Under the pieces are notes generated by a model that was not told where the DNA came from, ran no database searches, and saw only the letters and a list, made by a program, of their open reading frames with translations. The translations under genes were made by a program, and so were the position numbers. DNA of 5,368 nt. It comes from Bryobacterales bacterium (GTDB lineage: Bacteria > Acidobacteriota > Terriglobia > Bryobacterales > Bryobacteraceae). Shown here in pieces: positions 4,595 through 5,368 of the stretch. The stretch is taken from the NCBI GenBank assembly GCA_003517725.1, contig DOZZ01000070.1, positions 694-6,061 on the forward strand. The letters run 5' to 3'. Every line of letters starts with the position of its first letter. Position 1 is the stretch's first letter.

Positions 4595-5368
4595 AACCCC
4601 AGGCAAAAATTGCATCGGCAGCACGCCCATGCCCACCAGATTGGTCCGGTGTATGCGCTCAAAACTTTCGGCGATCACCACTTTCACACCCAGCAGCTTG
4701 ACGCCTTTCGCGGCCCAGTCTCGCGACGACCCGGAGCCGTATTCCTTGCCCGCGATGATCATCAGCGGCACTCCCTCGTTCTCGTACCGCACCGAAGCGT
4801 CGTAGATGTACATCACCTCGCCATCCGGCTGGTGCGTAGTCCAGCCGCCTTCCGTCCCCGGCGCCATCTGGTTCTTCAGCCGGATATTGGCCAAGGTGCC
4901 GCGCACCATCACCTCATGGTTGCCCCGCCGCGCGCCATATGAGTTGAAGTCCCCCGGCCGCACTCCCTGCTCGATCAGATACTTGCCTGCCGGTGTCTCG
5001 CGCGAAATCGACCCCGCCGGCGAAATGTGGTCGGTCGTGACGGAATCGCCCAGCAGCGCCAGCACCCGCATGCCGTAAAAATCGGCCACCATCTCCGACG
5101 GCGGCATTAGCTTATCGAAGTACGGCGGCTTCTTGATGTAGGTCGAATGCTCATCCCACTCATAAATCGTCCCGGTCGGAATGGCCAGCGTGTTCCAGTT
5201 TCCGTCGCCCTCGAACGCCTTCTCGTACGACGTCCGGAACATGCTCGCATCGATGTTCTGCCGCACCGCGCTCTGCACCTCTTCGCTGGTCGGCCAAATG
5301 TCGCGTAAAAAGACCGGCTTGCCATCGTTATCGTTCCCCAGCGCGTCCGTCCGGAAGTCGAAGTCCAC
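4367..5368 (-). CDS. acnA: Aconitate hydratase (AcnA type), C-terminal 333 codons, cut by window edge
   Basis: TCA-cycle enzyme interconverting citrate and isocitrate through cis-aconitate with a 4Fe-4S cluster; cytosolic. The visible part is the end of the third domain plus the swivel (fourth) domain: KPVFLRDIWPT (17-27 of the visible residues), LLGDSVTTDHISPAGSI (105-121), SYGARRGNHEVMVRG (143-157), the substrate-binding loop EYGSGSSRDWAAKG (209-222, with the active-site Ser/Arg) and VIAESFERIHRTNLVGMGVLP (231-251). The order and spacing fit the monomeric AcnA/IRP family of roughly 900 residues, so about two thirds, including the cluster cysteines, should lie right of the window. The valine codon GTG at the edge is internal, not a start. 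No breaks are seen. Its last 75 codons are repeated at 3673-3900. Confidence 0.96.
   Translation of the reverse strand: MDFDFRTDALGNDNDGKPVFLRDIWPTSEEVQSAVRQNIDASMFRTSYEKAFEGDGNWNTLAIPTGTIYEWDEHSTYIKKPPYFDKLMPPSEMVADFYGMRVLALLGDSVTTDHISPAGSISRETPAGKYLIEQGVRPGDFNSYGARRGNHEVMVRGTLANIRLKNQMAPGTEGGWTTHQPDGEVMYIYDASVRYENEGVPLMIIAGKEYGSGSSRDWAAKGVKLLGVKVVIAESFERIHRTNLVGMGVLPMQFLPGVSAATLKLTGKETYAVRGVEAALQSGAKATVTATAADGASKSFEVLVRVDTPQEAEYFRNDGILPYVLRQLAAGTV

Overview
This is a GC-rich bacterial window with no tRNA, rRNA, CRISPR array or transposase. Protein styles (a long bacterial-type inositol-3-phosphate synthase next to an uncharacterised NAD-dependent epimerase, a LytTR response regulator, an AcnA-type aconitase) and REP-like palindromes remind me of Acidobacteria of the Solibacter/Bryobacter kind. 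That is recognition from memory, not a search result, and should be held loosely.

Left part (1-1808, minus strand): a two-gene unit. Inositol-3-phosphate synthase (probably starting at a TTG behind a clear Shine-Dalgarno, 1746 to 427) is followed after 22 bp by an SDR-type NAD-dependent epimerase/dehydratase that runs off the left edge. Together they suggest synthesis of an inositol-containing metabolite or lipid. A short divergent region with a 13-bp perfect palindrome (1805-1817) separates them from a plus-strand LytTR response regulator (1809-2597).

Middle (2598-3283): about 690 bp without a credible gene but dense in palindromes, including a strong hairpin at 2939-2978 and a 16-bp inverted repeat at 3080-3157. 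A 130-aa protein of unknown function follows (3284-3676).

The odd part is 3673-4300. It is a two-piece mosaic lying between the unknown gene and the real aconitase: 228 bp matching the 3' end of the aconitase gene (minus strand), joined at about 3902 to 399 bp matching the 3' end of the response regulator (plus strand: linker plus whole LytTR DNA-binding domain). Both parents are in the window. The differences from the parents are mostly silent: about 24 silent against 7 amino-acid changes in the LytTR piece, and about 45 base changes but only 8 amino-acid changes in the aconitase piece. The pieces therefore diverged while protein-coding and are not simply a fresh copying accident. An open frame (3716-4300) runs from antisense-aconitase sequence straight into the LytTR domain and could make a receiver-less DNA-binding protein. 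A 126-bp block inside the LytTR repeat is perfectly identical between copies, which suggests gene conversion.

Right part (4301-5368): a small double-hairpin element (4329-4360) lies between the convergent LytTR fragment and the C-terminal 333 codons of aconitase, which continues past the right edge. The simplest history I can offer is an old tandem duplication of a regulator-to-aconitase block, followed by a deletion that joined the remains of the first aconitase to the remains of the second regulator. Recombination with a related strain, or an assembly chimera, is also possible.
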